Shown here piece by piece: positions 46,714 through 57,790 of a stretch of DNA of 64,000 nucleotides (the stretch's first letter is position 1; each line of letters opens with the position of its first letter). A program made the translations under genes and the position numbers. The notes under the pieces were generated by a model, which did not search any database, had not been told where the DNA came from, and worked only from the letters and a program-made list of their open reading frames with translations. The stretch comes from Mytilus californianus. Taxonomy: Eukaryota; Mollusca; Bivalvia; Mytilida; Mytilidae. Location of the stretch: NCBI RefSeq assembly GCF_021869535.1, contig NW_026262734.1:97035285-97099284 (forward strand), written 5' to 3'.

Positions 46714-47339
46714 CTATTCTAATGCAAAACAAGTACATATTTCAATTTCAATCATTATTTCAGTGTAAAATTTTCATTAAAGAAAATTCCGCGAAAAAAT
46801 GGTATCTTCTTTGGCCCCTAAACTAGGTGACGTCATAGGTATGCTTCCGGCGTCAAACGTAAACACCGGGCGTTTTCTAGCTTCTTGACCGCTTCAGAAT
46901 GTAATAAAATTTGATAAAAAGAAGATTTCTAGGTTCACCATGTGAGTTTTTTGCAGAAATTGTAGAAATTACATGTCAATACATTCCGCAATTCAAAAGG
47001 TCGGCTTCCTTAGTTACAGACAAGGAGATAGAGAATTTTACGCTTACTGTCATCCAATCAGAACCATTGATACAAAATAATTGCATTAGAATTATATTTG
47101 TCATCAACATATCTTTTAAGATTTAAAATAAATGCACGCAAAAAATTTTGAATTTACAGTTCACATTTGGTGATAAGTCTCATTCGTTGATATCAATATA
47201 ATGAAAAAAAGGACGGATTTGAGACTGCAAAAGTTGTTACATATCCGTAGTTATCTGTGACACAGATATTCTATAACAATCAACCAAATCCTGATTCCAC
47301 CCGTAACACTTTCGAAGTGAATACATCAATTTTACCCCT
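46714..47339. other. Spacer between C1q copies 1 and 2
   Basis: No gene seen. The open frame at 46911-47126 has no recognisable domain. Confidence 0.5.
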
Positions 47340-47429
47340 AAGTATTCTTGGCTCAATAGCCTCAAGTGTCAATTTGAAATACTAGGACATATTTTTAAAA
47401 AAAAAAGATTAGAAGGTTTTGTAATAGCT

Positions 47430-47435
47430 TTTATT
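47430..47435 (-). terminator. Polyadenylation signal AATAAA for copy 2
   Basis: AATAAA on the minus strand, 6-11 nt after the TGA stop at 47441-47443. A very short 3' UTR is likely. The same spacing occurs in copy 1. Confidence 0.55.
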
Positions 47436-47440
47436 TATGT

Positions 47441-49416
47441 TCATGTTGCAAACAACAGTACCCCTGTAAAGGTGTTATATGACCCACTTCCATTAATCTG
47501 AGTAGGTCCGCCGTATGCATGCCTAACCCACACCACATCACCCTTTTCAAGGACTTCTACTATCGTTTGACTACCCATACTGGTGGTCGTAGAACTGCAA
47601 TATACAACTGCAATGAAGTGTCCATTTTTAACCAGTTCTAGGTAAACACCTTGGCCACCTACGTTCATTCCAGTGAACGATAAGAGATAGACACCCTTTG
47701 CCGGGACGATAAAATGGTTATGTCTAGAATCAAAAGCATTTCCAATATTGGTGAGCACTGTATTGTATTCAACAGTTTGTTGCTGGCCGAGTTGCACATG
47801 TCCTCCGTTCAAATTTGCAGAGAAAGCAACCCTAGAAATCGTAGGGGACACTGTTGTGACTAAAACAAATACAAATGTATTAAAAGTCAAAGGTACATAA
47901 TTCACTAAATGTGCATTCAGATGAATTCGCTTGTTCAAACATAATCGATTTTTCAGAAGATTTCGAGAAAGTAATTCCTGGAATGCGGGTCCCCGGGTGT
48001 AAGAAATAACAGTGCAGCATTTGATTAATATCCTTGATAAATTTGGTAAGAAGAGTTCCATTTTTATGATAAAGACACCCATGTTGTCTTTTCGTCTAGT
48101 TATGGACAATTTGTGAACAATACGAGTTGTTTAATTTTCGAGCAATTCATTCAATAGACTAATGTCGAGTTGTAATCCAACAATCGGTTCTTCTATGACG
48201 TAATAACAAAAGAATTGTGACATAGTAAATTTACGGGAAAGTGCACGAATTCAAAATTTCCTTAAAAGCTGTATATGTTGGGGAGTTTCTAGCTCATTTA
48301 CGTATACCTTTGAATTTTATTGTACATATTTGTATTTCCTTTCTAATAATAGCAATTCTGACAACTATTCTGAAGTAGTCTTTTCTCTTTCTGGAATTTG
48401 GTCGACAATATTTTGCCACCCTGGGTCTTTATATGCATATCCTTCTTGTCGTCACTTAACAAAACATGATCACTTACAGTGGTAAACGCTCCCATTTCCG
48501 TTTTGTTCGTCGTTATTCGGTACGTGTACATCGGAATCTCTCTCTTCCAACAATGTGTAAAGAATGTTCTTTATATTTCGGTTTTCTTCAGATATTGCAT
48601 CTAACCTTTCTGTTAAATGTGCGTTGGTCTCTAAAACTACCCGCATTATCTCTGTATTGTCTTTTGAAAGAACATCTACTCTCTCTTTCAATAAAAGGTT
48701 ATCTTCAATAGTTGTATCTAGCTTTTGTTTCATTGTCCGTAATTCCTGTTGCAAACTTGCAAATTGCTCTGCAACCAGTCAAACAAAAGTAAAATCTATT
48801 AAAAACAACAACACAATCAAATACACAAGTTGTATTTTGATCTTAATTGTATATTGATTAAGTAAATCTTTAAAATATCTCAATTTTCACAATCTGGGAT
48901 AGAAATGCTACACAAATTGTTGATTTTCTCTATTTAACATGCTTTATGTCTTTAACCGGGACACATTCTGTATGTGCCTGTCAGTAGCATGTATTTAAGT
49001 GATTGTCGTTTGTTGCTCTATATTATATGTTTTTTTCATTCATTGTTTTGTACATAAATCAGGCCATTAGTTTTCTCATTTGAATTGTATTAAATTTTGT
49101 TCATTGTTGAATGCCGCACGGTGACCTATAGTTGCTAACTTCTACGTCATCTGAACTCTGATGGATAATTTTTCATTGGCTATTATATCTTATAGTGTTT
49201 TTTTTTCCAAACCCATTCGCTTCATAAGCTAATGTTTGGCAAATTAGACGTATATACCGAAAGTAGGGTATCTTATAGAAAAGGGCCACACTAACAATTA
49301 ACATATATAAACAGCAAACCTGTCAGCTTTTGATTGACGTCATCATTTTCTAGCAAAGTTGTCGATGCATAATGGAAAGGTAGTTTTAGTAAAACGACAT
49401 ATATCAATAACAACAT
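47441..49416 (-). CDS. Secreted coiled-coil C1q-domain protein, 268 aa, three exons
   Basis: Exons are 49320-49416, 48478-48768 and 47441-47859 (97, 291 and 419 nt; 807 in total, in frame, both introns in phase 1). Junctions are ACAG/GTTTG, TTGCAG/AG, CACT/GTAAGTG and TTTTAG/TC. Residues 1-18 (MLLLIYVVLLKLPFHYAS) are a signal peptide. Residues 34-105 form a coiled coil (LQQELRTMKQKLDTTIED, LTERLDAISEENRNIKNIL). Residues 137-268 are the C1q domain, with VQLGQQQTVEYNTVLTNIG, NHFIVPAKGVYLLSFTG, EVLEKGDVVWVR and the terminal YNTFTGVLLFAT. No defects are seen. It is likely a secreted, trimer-forming innate-immune lectin; the ligand is unknown. It is the intact member of a tandem pair. Copy 1 and the third gene have a donor about 120 nt further into what is here intron 2; in this gene that site reads GTCAGA and is lost. 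Confidence 0.9.
48940..49205 (+). repeat. Repeat A in intron 1 of copy 2
   Basis: GGGACACATTCTGTATGTGCC, GTGATTGTCGTTTGTTGCTC, AATCAGGCCATTAGTTTTC, GCCGCACGGTGACCTATAG. The orthologous position to 45225-45520 in copy 1. Confidence 0.8.
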
Positions 49417-49448
49417 GATGTCTGTCTCTTATAGATTGAGACCTGAAT

Positions 49449-49468
49449 CTTATCGTGATGTTTAAATA
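49449..49468 (-). promoter_or_regulatory. Putative TATA-like and GATA motifs, copy 2
   Basis: TATTTAAA (49461-49468) followed by CGATAAGA on the minus strand, about 33-52 bp before the ATG, as in copy 1. Conservation across the two copies in otherwise changing sequence supports a promoter role, but both also share ancestry. Confidence 0.4.
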
Positions 49469-49849
49469 CATGCAGGTCAAAGTAAATGTCATGAAGATCT
49501 GTATAACATTAGATAATTCTTGAGATAGATTACCACGACTTACAATTTATCCGGGGTTTATTCATTGTAATTTTATCAAATTTTTTAATTGTGATTGGTA
49601 CCACAAAAGAATAGACACATTTTGTGTCTTTCCAAGGAAGACCCTCAGATGATCTTAATAATTCAGACATTCGCTTTTAAATTTGAAAAATAAGCTTTAC
49701 AGAATAATGATGCTACTACATGTATATGGAAAAAAGGATATGGTTTATGTATTTATGAGACACAATCCACTCATGTACATAAAAAAGCAAAACAAGCAAT
49801 TGAATAGCGCTTTAGAGGCACTGCATATAATAAAACATTATAAAGTTGA

Positions 49850-51270
49850 TATTTAAGGAGTCTTATTATTTCGCCAGCCTCTCATATATAATGTACGTGC
49901 AGCCGATTCATTATTTGATTTTCAGATTTTCTTTGTCAAAAATTAAAACAATTTGATAGGATAGAAATAGCTGTGCTGTATTAAAAACAGTAAATATCAG
50001 TGAAAACTGATGAAGGAAATCATCGTTTGACCCATATAGGTTATCGTGAATTCTCTTTGTCCTGTAAAAAAATCCTCTATTAAATCACTGTTTTCTCTTG
50101 ATAGTTTATCTAAATTTTTCTATGAATTGGAATAAAAATATACTTTTAAAACATGATATGTCTAAAAATGAATTCACAAACAAACGGATATTGTTGTATA
50201 ATGTAAAAATATTATAACTAAGGAAAATCAAATTTTCGCTGTTTGCTGTGAAAAATCAACTAAAATCCAGGCTAACTTCTTAATAATTCAGTATTTATTG
50301 AATTGTGCCTCGAGTTAGATAACATATAGGTACAAATGCCATCAAGTGGAATTTATGGTAACTTTTTGTCTTGGGTGTATGCGGAGGGCTCACAGTACCA
50401 ACTTGATATTCAAAATAAATTGCGAAACACTACCGAATCGTCTTATTGACAAAGAGACCGTCCCGATTTTCTTATGTGCCCTCCGTACATAGAGAAGACA
50501 GAAAATGTCTATAAATCCCTGTACATGGTATTTGTATCTATATCACATCTAACTCTAGGCCCAATTCAAAGAAGTTTGAAAGATGAAGAATTTTTTTCAA
50601 CGCCCTGGTTCCTTCTCCCTTTAAATTTCATAGCGAAGTAACACTTTAAGCCCTCCATAAATATAGATAATGAAAGGTTTTCGGAAAATTAATTTGATAG
50701 AAAAAACATTAATTTTGATAGAAAAAAAATCGAAAAGGCACGTAGGTGCTGTACATTCAATGCTATCATAAGTTAAACATTTTACATCGAAATTAGAAGA
50801 AATTATGATTTGAATAAAAGATGCAAAAATCAGAAACTTCAGATTTCAATATATACATCGATATGAGGCACCAATGACAACCACTCAAAATTGATTTTTT
50901 TGTTTTGAAAGAATTGATGAATTCCCTTCGTTTGTTAAACTGGTCTACAGATAACTTTTCTCAAAGCCAAAGAAAGCCTTCTTTGCCACCCGTTAAATAA
51001 TGATCCGTGAAGCATTTGTTTAGCAGGAAATAGGACAGTTCATGAAATAGCAATCAGAAAAGGTATTATTTTCTAAATATTTCGACATAAGTACTGAGAA
51101 ATGATTATATAAATACTGGATAGTTGTTGCGTATAAATCGATGTACATGTACTTGACTTACTTCATCGGTACCATTATATTCAGGTTTTCAACACATCAG
51201 AAACGTCAAAACATTGGAGCAGAAACCAAAAAACCGAGCTTTATATAATTACTTGAGGTGAAACTGAGAC
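49850..51270. other. Intergenic, no gene seen
   Basis: AT-rich, with no open frame that has a recognisable domain and no repeat that I could match elsewhere in the window. Confidence 0.55.
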
Positions 51271-51272
51271 GT

Positions 51273-51345
51273 CATGGCAAAAAAAAAAAAAAAAAAAAAA
51301 GACGACGACGACGACAAAAAACAAACAAGTCAACAACACACTACC
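51273..51345 (-). repeat. Repeat G fragment with poly-A and (GAC)n expansions
   Basis: ACGTCATGGC followed by A24, then (GAC)5 and AAAAAACAAACAAGTC. The reverse of the TTTTTGCCATGACG part of repeat G, with simple-sequence growth. Confidence 0.6.
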
Positions 51346-51479
51346 TTTAATGAGCATTAAAGTTCTGTTATTTTATATTTTGACTAATGACTTAAATAAC
51401 TGTTTTTCTTAAGTCAATTTATATCTTGACTTGCATCTAGAAATTTACAGTGAGGGTCGGTTGAGAACAAAACTTTACG

Positions 51480-51730
51480 ACAAAACGTGAACCTCCCATT
51501 ATTATGTAGAAACCTTCTAGCAGCGCCTGCATATGAAATGTATATCTCCCAGTTGATACGATGTTTCAGGACTTCCTTTTCCTATCATGGTTTCCTTGAA
51601 AGAGGGTTGCTGCTCAAAAAGAAGCTATTTTACCAAGTGTTCAAAGTCAAAGTAGTGAAGTCCCTTCGAACATTTTACGGGCACCATCACGAGTTGGTTG
51701 ACCGTTATGGAATATCTGTTTCACATACGA
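51480..51730 (+). pseudogene. Reverse-transcriptase C-terminal remnant, split by insertion
   Basis: The frame encodes NLPLLCRNLLAAPAYEMYIS, QLIRCFRTSFSYHGFLERGL, KLFYQVFKVKVVKSLRTFYG, HHELVDRYGISVSHTM. YISQLIR, the basic run and RKFYG/HH-type blocks are the C-terminal signature also seen at 36.9 kb (YISQLVRFARV). The RT active site is absent. At 51731 homology stops where the 3.7-kb inverted repeat begins; the non-coding 3' tail of the same element (repeat G) resumes at 55404. The apparent reading frame to 51849 extends into the inserted element and is not real protein. Confidence 0.75.
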
Positions 51731-52040
51731 TGAACCAGGCTCAAGCTAGCAGCCATTCGCTACCAGCCACTAAGCTAGCAGCCACTTTTAAGATACATCT
51801 AAATACCGAAAAGATGCATAAGATTCAAACTCAACAGAATTGTTTTTAAAATATATCAAACTATGAAATTGAAAAATTAAGAAGAAGAAGATGTTAAATG
51901 AAGAATTATATATTTTAATTGCCTTTTCAAAAGTGAAAACTAAGGTATACATGTGTTTCATCGAAGCATAATGATAACTATGGGATAACCGAATCGTCCA
52001 ATTGTGTTGCTCATTGTAAAGGTTAGAAATAGTACTCATT

Positions 52041-54042
52041 ATTGCCGTAAGGAAGTTTTGACAGACTTTGAAAGATGGGGGTGGAGTGAGGGGTAGGCAT
52101 TTAAGACTCTTTGGACCTAAGTTTGGTCCTCTGGTGAAGACAAACCATGAGTTGTCCAACCAGGGTCTTAAGGCCCAATGGACCTTAGACCTTTACCTAT
52201 CAATTGCACTTAGTGTGTAATAAGTATTGCCGTAGAGAATTTTTGACAGACTTTAAAAAGATACGGTGGTATGCATATAAGACTCTTTAAACCTAAGTTT
52301 TGACCTATAGTGAAGACAAACCATGAGTTGTCCAACCTGGGCCTTTTGGCCTTTTCGCCTAATGGACCTTAGACCTTTATCTATCATTTGCACCTAGTTT
52401 GTAAAAAAAAATTGCCGTATGGAATTTTTGTCAGACTTTGAAAGATAGGGTGTAGGCATTTAAGACATTTTTTAAACCAAAGTTTGGACCTATGGGGAAG
52501 ACATATCATGAGTTGTCCCATCTTGGCCTTTTGGCAAAACTGACCTTCAACATTTACCTATCATTTGCACCTAGTGTGTAAAAAAGTATTGCCGTAGGGA
52601 ATTTTTGACAGGCTTTAAAGAAATACGGGGTAGGCACCTAAGACTCTTTAGACCGAAGTTTGGACCTAAGGGGAAGACAAACCATCAGTTGTCCCACCTG
52701 GGTCATTTGGCCAAATTGACTTTAGACCTTTACCTATTATTTGGATCTAGTGTGTAAAAAGGTTTTGCCGTAAGGAATCTTTGACAGACTGAAAGATAGG
52801 GTAGTCACCTAAGACCTTTTTTTTAAAACCTAACTTTGGACCTATTGTGAAGACAAACCATGAGTTGTCCCATCTGAGCCTTATGACCTTCTGCACCTTA
52901 AATCTTTACCTATCATTTGCACCTAGTGTGTAAAAAAGTATTGCCGTAGGGAATTTTTGAAAGACTTTTAAAAAAAATACGGGGATAGGCATCTTGGACT
53001 CTTTAGACCTAACTTTGGACCTATGGTGAAGACAAACCATGAGTTGTCCCACCTGGGCCTTATGACCCTATGAACCTTAAATCTTTACGTATCATTTGCA
53101 CCTAGTGTGTAAAAATAAAAGCCGTAGGGAATTTTTGAAAGACTTTTAAAAAAAATACGGGGATAGGCATCTAAGACTCTTTAGACCTAAGTTTGGTTTA
53201 TGGTGAAAACAAACCATGAGTTGTCCCAGCTGGGCCTTTTGGCCCAATGGACCATAAATCTTTACCTATCATTTACACCTAGTGTGTAAAAAAAGTATTG
53301 CCGCAGGGAATTTTTGACAGACTTTAGAAAAATACGGGGGTAAGCATCTAAGTCTCTTTAGACCTAAGTTTGGATCTATGGTGAAGACAAACCATGAGTT
53401 GGCCCACCTGAGTCTTTTGACCCAATGGACCTGAGATCTTTAGCTGTTATTTGCACCTAGTGTGTAAAAAAATATTACAGTAGGGAATTTTTGACAGACT
53501 TTGAAAGATAGGAGTAGTCATTTAAGAATTTTTTTTAAACCTAAGTTTGGACCTATGGTGAAGACAAACCATGAGTTGTCCCACCTGGGCCTTTTTGCCC
53601 AATAGGTCTTAGACCTTTACCTATCCTTTGCACCTAGTGTGTAAAAAAGTATTGGCGTAGTGAATTTTTGACAGACTTTTAAAAAATACGGGGTTAGGCA
53701 TCTAAGACTCTTTAGACCTAAGTTTGGACCAATGGTGAAGACAAACCATGAGTTGTCCAACCTGGGTCTTTTGGCCCACTGGCCATTAGACCTTTACCTA
53801 TCATTTGCATCTAGTGTGTAAAAAAATATTGCCGTAGGGAATTTTTGAAAGACTTTAAAAGAATACTGGATTAGGCAAATAATATTCTTTAGACCTATGG
53901 TGAAGACAAACCATGAGTTGTCCCATCTGGGCATTTTAGCCCAAAGGACCTGAGACCTTTACCTATCATTTGCACCTAGTGTGTAAAAAAGTATTGCCTT
54001 AGGGAATTTTTGAAAGACTTTAAAAATAAACGAGGTTAGGCA
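52041..54042 (+). repeat. 177-bp satellite array, plus orientation, 12 units
   Basis: ATTGCCGTAGGGAATTTTTG or a variant recurs at 52041, 52226, 52411, 52588, 52764, 52940, 53118, 53297, 53474, 53651, 53828 and 53993. Each unit also contains AAGACAAACCATGAGTTGTC and TATCATTTGCACCTAGTGTG. The spacing is mostly 176-179 bp, with two 185-bp units at the left and a short last unit. Confidence 0.9.
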
Positions 54043-55095
54043 TTAGGGCCAAACTCAGGTCTAAAGAGTCTTAAATGCCTACCCCTATTTTTCAGCCTGT
54101 CAAACATTCCCTACGGCAATACTTTTTTACACTCTAGATGCAAATAAAAGGTAAAGGTTTAAGATCCATTTGGTCATAAGGCCAAGGTGGGACAACTCAT
54201 TGTTTAACTTCACCATAGGTTCAAACATAGTTTTAATAAAATTCTTAAATGCCTACCCCGTATTTTTCAAAGTCTGTCAAAATTCCCTACGGCAATACTT
54301 TTTTACACACTAGATGCAAATGATAGGTAAAGGTCTAAGAGTCTTAGATGCCTACCCCGTATTTTTTCAAGTCTGTCAAAAATTCTCTACGGAAATACTT
54401 TTTTACACCTTAGGCGCAAATGATAGGTTAAGGTTGAAGGTCAATTGGGTCACAAAGCCTAGATGGGGAAATTAATGGTTTGTCTTCAACATAGGCCCAA
54501 ACTTAGGTTTAAAGAAATAGTCTAAAATGCCTACCCCAATCTTTCAGTCTGTCAAACATTCCCTACGGCAATACTTTTTTACACACTAGATGCAAATAAA
54601 AGGTAAAGAACTAAGGTCCATTGTGCCAAAAGGCCCAGGTGGGACAACTCATGGTTTGTCATCACCTGAGCTCCAAACTTAGGTCTAAAGAGTCTTAGGT
54701 GCCTACCCCTGTATTTTTTCAGAGTCTGTCAAAAATTCCCTACGGCAATACTTTTTACACACTATGTGCAAATGATAGGTAAAGGTCTAAGGTCCAGGAG
54801 GTACAACTCATGGTTTGTCTTCACCATAGGTCCAAACTTAGGTCTAAAGAGTCTTAGATGTATACCACCGTATTTTTTTAAAGTCTGTCAAAAACTTTCT
54901 ACGGCGATACTTTTTTTTCACTTTAGGTGCAAATGATAGGTAAAGGTATAAGGTTCATTGGGCCAAAAGGCCCAGGTGGGACAACTCATGGTTTGTTTTC
55001 ATCATAGATCCAAATTTAGGTGTGAAAAATCTTAAATGCCTACCCCTCACTCCACCTTAACCTTTCAAAGTCTGTCAAAAATTCCTTACGGCAAT
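54043..55095 (-). repeat. 177-bp satellite array, minus orientation, 7 units
   Basis: The reverse motif (CCTACGGCAATAC) recurs at 54114, 54290, 54390, 54566, 54743, 54902 and 55089 (position of CGG). One unit is only about 100 bp, an internal deletion. Orientation flips abruptly near 54045, inside a monomer. Confidence 0.9.
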
Positions 55096-55403
55096 AATAA
55101 GTACTATTTCTAACCCGTACAATGAGCAACACAATTGGACGATTCGGTTATCCCATAGTTATCATTATACTTCGATGAGGCACATGTATACCTTTGTTTT
55201 CACTTTTGAAAAGGCAATTAAAATATATAATTCTTCATTTAACATCTTCTTCTTCTTAATTTTACAATTTCATAGTTTGATATATTTTAAAAACAATTCT
55301 GTTGAGTTTGAATCTTATGCATCTTTTGGGTTGTTAGATGTATCTTAAAAGTGGCTACTAGCGTAGTAGCTGCTAGCGAGTGGCTGCTTGCTTGAGCCTG
55401 GTC

Positions 55404-55570
55404 ACGGATGACGACGGATATGTTCCAATTGTTCCAACATGTTGTGCAGGATCTGCTTATCCTTCCGGAGCACCTGTGAACACCCCTAGTTTTGTTAAAA
55501 AGGAGTTATTGTTGCTCTTGCCTCAGTTTTTAGTGTTCTTCTCTGTGCTTTTTATTTTTTGAATGTCTGT
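55404..55570 (+). repeat. Repeat G, 3' tail of the split retroelement
   Basis: GGATGACGACGGATATGTTCC, TTCCAATTGTTCCAAC, GGATCTGCTTATCCTTCCGG and AGCACCTGTGAACACCCCTA match the family at 15730-15890. It continues the element begun at 51480. Confidence 0.75.
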
Positions 55571-55739
55571 GTAATTAATACCGGTAACATTCTCGTCTAT
55601 CCTTTGTCATGAAAAACTTGTTTCAATTTCAAATTTTCTCATTAGGTTAGGTTTCAGGGTTAGAAAAAACTTACTTGATCGATTGTTTATGAATTTGGTG
55701 ATGTCTTATGGTAAGATAAATGTCAATTACAAATCCGCG

Positions 55740-55960
55740 ATTGCGTGAAAAGTAAAATGACAAAAATACCGAGCTCCAAGGAAAATTCAAAACGGAATGT
55801 CCCTTATCAAATGGCAAAATTAAAAGCTCAAACACATCAAACGAATGGAAAACAACGGTCATATTACTGACTTGGTACAGGCATTTCCCCATGCAGAAAA
55901 TTGAGGACCAAACCAGGGCCCACAACCAGCAAAACCTCCCACTTCCATGACACTTGAAAT
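55740..55960 (+). repeat. Interspersed repeat D
   Basis: AAATACCGAGCTCCAAGGAA, AACGGAATGTCCCTTATC, CACATCAAACGAATGG and GACTTGGTACAGGCATTT; the same order occurs at 63485-63687. The minus-strand frame here is not a gene. Confidence 0.8.
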
Positions 55961-55979
55961 ACCTTATCAACATATCTTA

Positions 55980-56215
55980 TCGGCGTAACATGACGGATGT
56001 CAAATGTGGAGCAAGATCTGTTAACCCTTCCGGAGCACATTAGATCACCGTTGGGAGGTTCGTGTTACTCAGTCTTTAATTTTCTATGTTGTTTTTTTGT
56101 ATACTGTTGTTTGTTTGTCTTTTGATACTTTTCTTTTTTTGCCATTGCGTTGTCAGTTTCTTGTCGAATCATGAGTTTGAGTGTCCCTTTAGTATCGTTC
56201 GTCTCCTACTTTAAA
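55980..56215 (+). repeat. Interspersed repeat G
   Basis: TCGGCGTAACATGACGGATG, TCTGTTAACCCTTCCGGAGC, GTTCGTGTTACTCAGTC, GCCATTGCGTTGTCAG and GAGTTTGAGTGTCCCTTTAG. Confidence 0.8.
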
Positions 56216-56349
56216 TGAACAACTTTACTTTTGGTGTATGGAGTTTTTCGATGGGTTTTAAATTTCATTGCAATGCGCTGATGTCTTCATGAATTGTTAG
56301 TCTTCAAAATTGTGGCCATAGTTTTACAATTTTATACTTCTATATATAG

Positions 56350-56780
56350 ATATAGGAAGATGTGGTATGAGTGCCAATGAGACAACTCTCCATCCAAGTT
56401 ACAATTTATAAAAGTAAACCATTATAGGTCAAAGTACGGCCTTCAACACGGAGCATTGGCTCACACCGAACAGCAAGCTATAAAGGGCCCCAAAAAATTA
56501 CTAGTGTAAAACCATTCAAACGGAAAAACCAACGGTCTAATCTATATAAAAACGAGAAACGAGAAACACGTATGAACTACATAAACAGACGACAACTACT
56601 GTAATTAGATTCCTGACTTAGGACAGGTGCAAACATTTGCAGCGGTATTAAACGTTTTAATGGTACCAAACCTTCTCCCTTTTCTGAACCAATAGTATAA
56701 CATCACAACATAGAAAAACACACTATAAAATATCAATTGGAAGGCTTAACTCAATCAAAAAACGTAAATTAACACACAAT
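56350..56780 (-). repeat. Interspersed repeat A, subfamily 2, minus strand
   Basis: Plus-strand text: GGAAGATGTGGTATGAGTGC, AACACGGAGCATTGGCTCAC and TAGATTCCTGACTTAGGACAG. Third copy of this subfamily in the window, and the most complete at its far end. Confidence 0.85.
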
Positions 56781-57790
56781 GAACGAATAAATTTGACCTG
56801 TGACAATTGAATGCAAATACACAGTTAATAAAAAATTACAAGGGATAAATAATTAAAGTCAAAAGTAAATAAAAAGGTTTAAACAAAGTTAAAGTATGAT
56901 ATCACTGTGAAATTTCAAACAATTTATAGAAAATCATCACTTTTGAAGAAACCTGCGTCATATTATACACAGGTAAATGAAAATAATTTGTTGTTAAGTA
57001 AACTTCTTCTTCTGTGTGTATAAAGTATACCAAGAAATTTCTTTAATATCAATAAAACTAATCTAACACTTTGTACATATGGGGTGAATATCAACAATAA
57101 AAATATACAATTAGTGCTAGATAAAACTTCTTGTACAGGTTCTACTTTGGATTAGAGCGCCACTGATCAGTCAGTTGTTAATGTTTAACCAATGTTTTTT
57201 TTCTTTTCTAGCGATAACATCGGAGCAAGCAGATATCACCGTATTGTAAGAAGTCGATGTATCGATGTTGAAAAATCAGACTTTATACTTCTAAAAATTA
57301 TATCAAGTAGTATAAGCTTTGTCACTGAAATAAAGTATTAACGATCGCAGAAATGTCTAAAATTTGGAAATGACGCGCTCAAAATAAATGTCCAAAGGAT
57401 TATGAATGTGCTTCCTTTTCAACTACCGTTGTTTTAATCCTTTTAAAAGCAGTGATTGTTTTTCTTCATAGATTAAAATTGATATGTTGCTCGTTAAAGT
57501 CATTTAGAACATTTGTGACTTATTTGAGTTTAGTAGTATTGGCTGAGAGATGATTTTGTAGTAAAACGTTGAAACAGATGTGCTGTCGCAATACGCAGTT
57601 AATCAGAATCTAAATAATTGTGGGTAATTCTTTGTTCATACACCAAACAGAAAATGTCTTTGGTTGATTTCTATTGTTTCGGACGTTATACGCCAATTCT
57701 AACGTTTTGTTGTACGCATTTGAAAACCTTACCCTGAATGCAATATATTCTGAAATGGCAAATTTATTTCATTTCAAAAACAAAAAAATC
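56781..57790. other. Intergenic, no gene seen
   Basis: AT-rich 3' flank of the C1q gene that follows. On the minus strand ATTAAA near 57808 could serve as its polyadenylation signal. Confidence 0.5.

Larger units (their letters stand above)
51731..55403. mobile_element. 3.67-kb foldback element made of inverted satellite arrays
   Basis: The two outer arms, 51731-52040 and 55090-55403, are inverted copies over about 310 bp (left CAGGCTCAAGCTAGCAGCCA; CACTTTTAAGATACATCTAA; GATAACCGAATCGTCCAATT). The inner parts are tandem arrays of one 177-bp monomer: 12 units in plus orientation (52041 to about 54040), then 7 in minus orientation (about 54045 to 55095). There is no coding frame. Flanks ACGATGA and ACGGATGA may be the target duplication. 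It lies inside a reverse-transcriptase remnant whose tail continues at 55404, so it moved in as a unit. Confidence 0.85.

Noticed and set aside
51788..52159. 123-codon minus-strand frame at the left arm of the large inverted repeat
   Set aside because: It mixes arm sequence and satellite; the mirrored arm does not hold the same frame and no domain is visible.
52041..55095. CRISPR-like array because of regular spacing
   Set aside because: The whole 177-bp unit repeats with no unique spacers, and the host is clearly a eukaryote.
55380..55562. 60-codon frame beginning in the right arm of the foldback
   Set aside because: It crosses the insertion boundary at 55403, so its first part is element arm and its remainder is repeat G.
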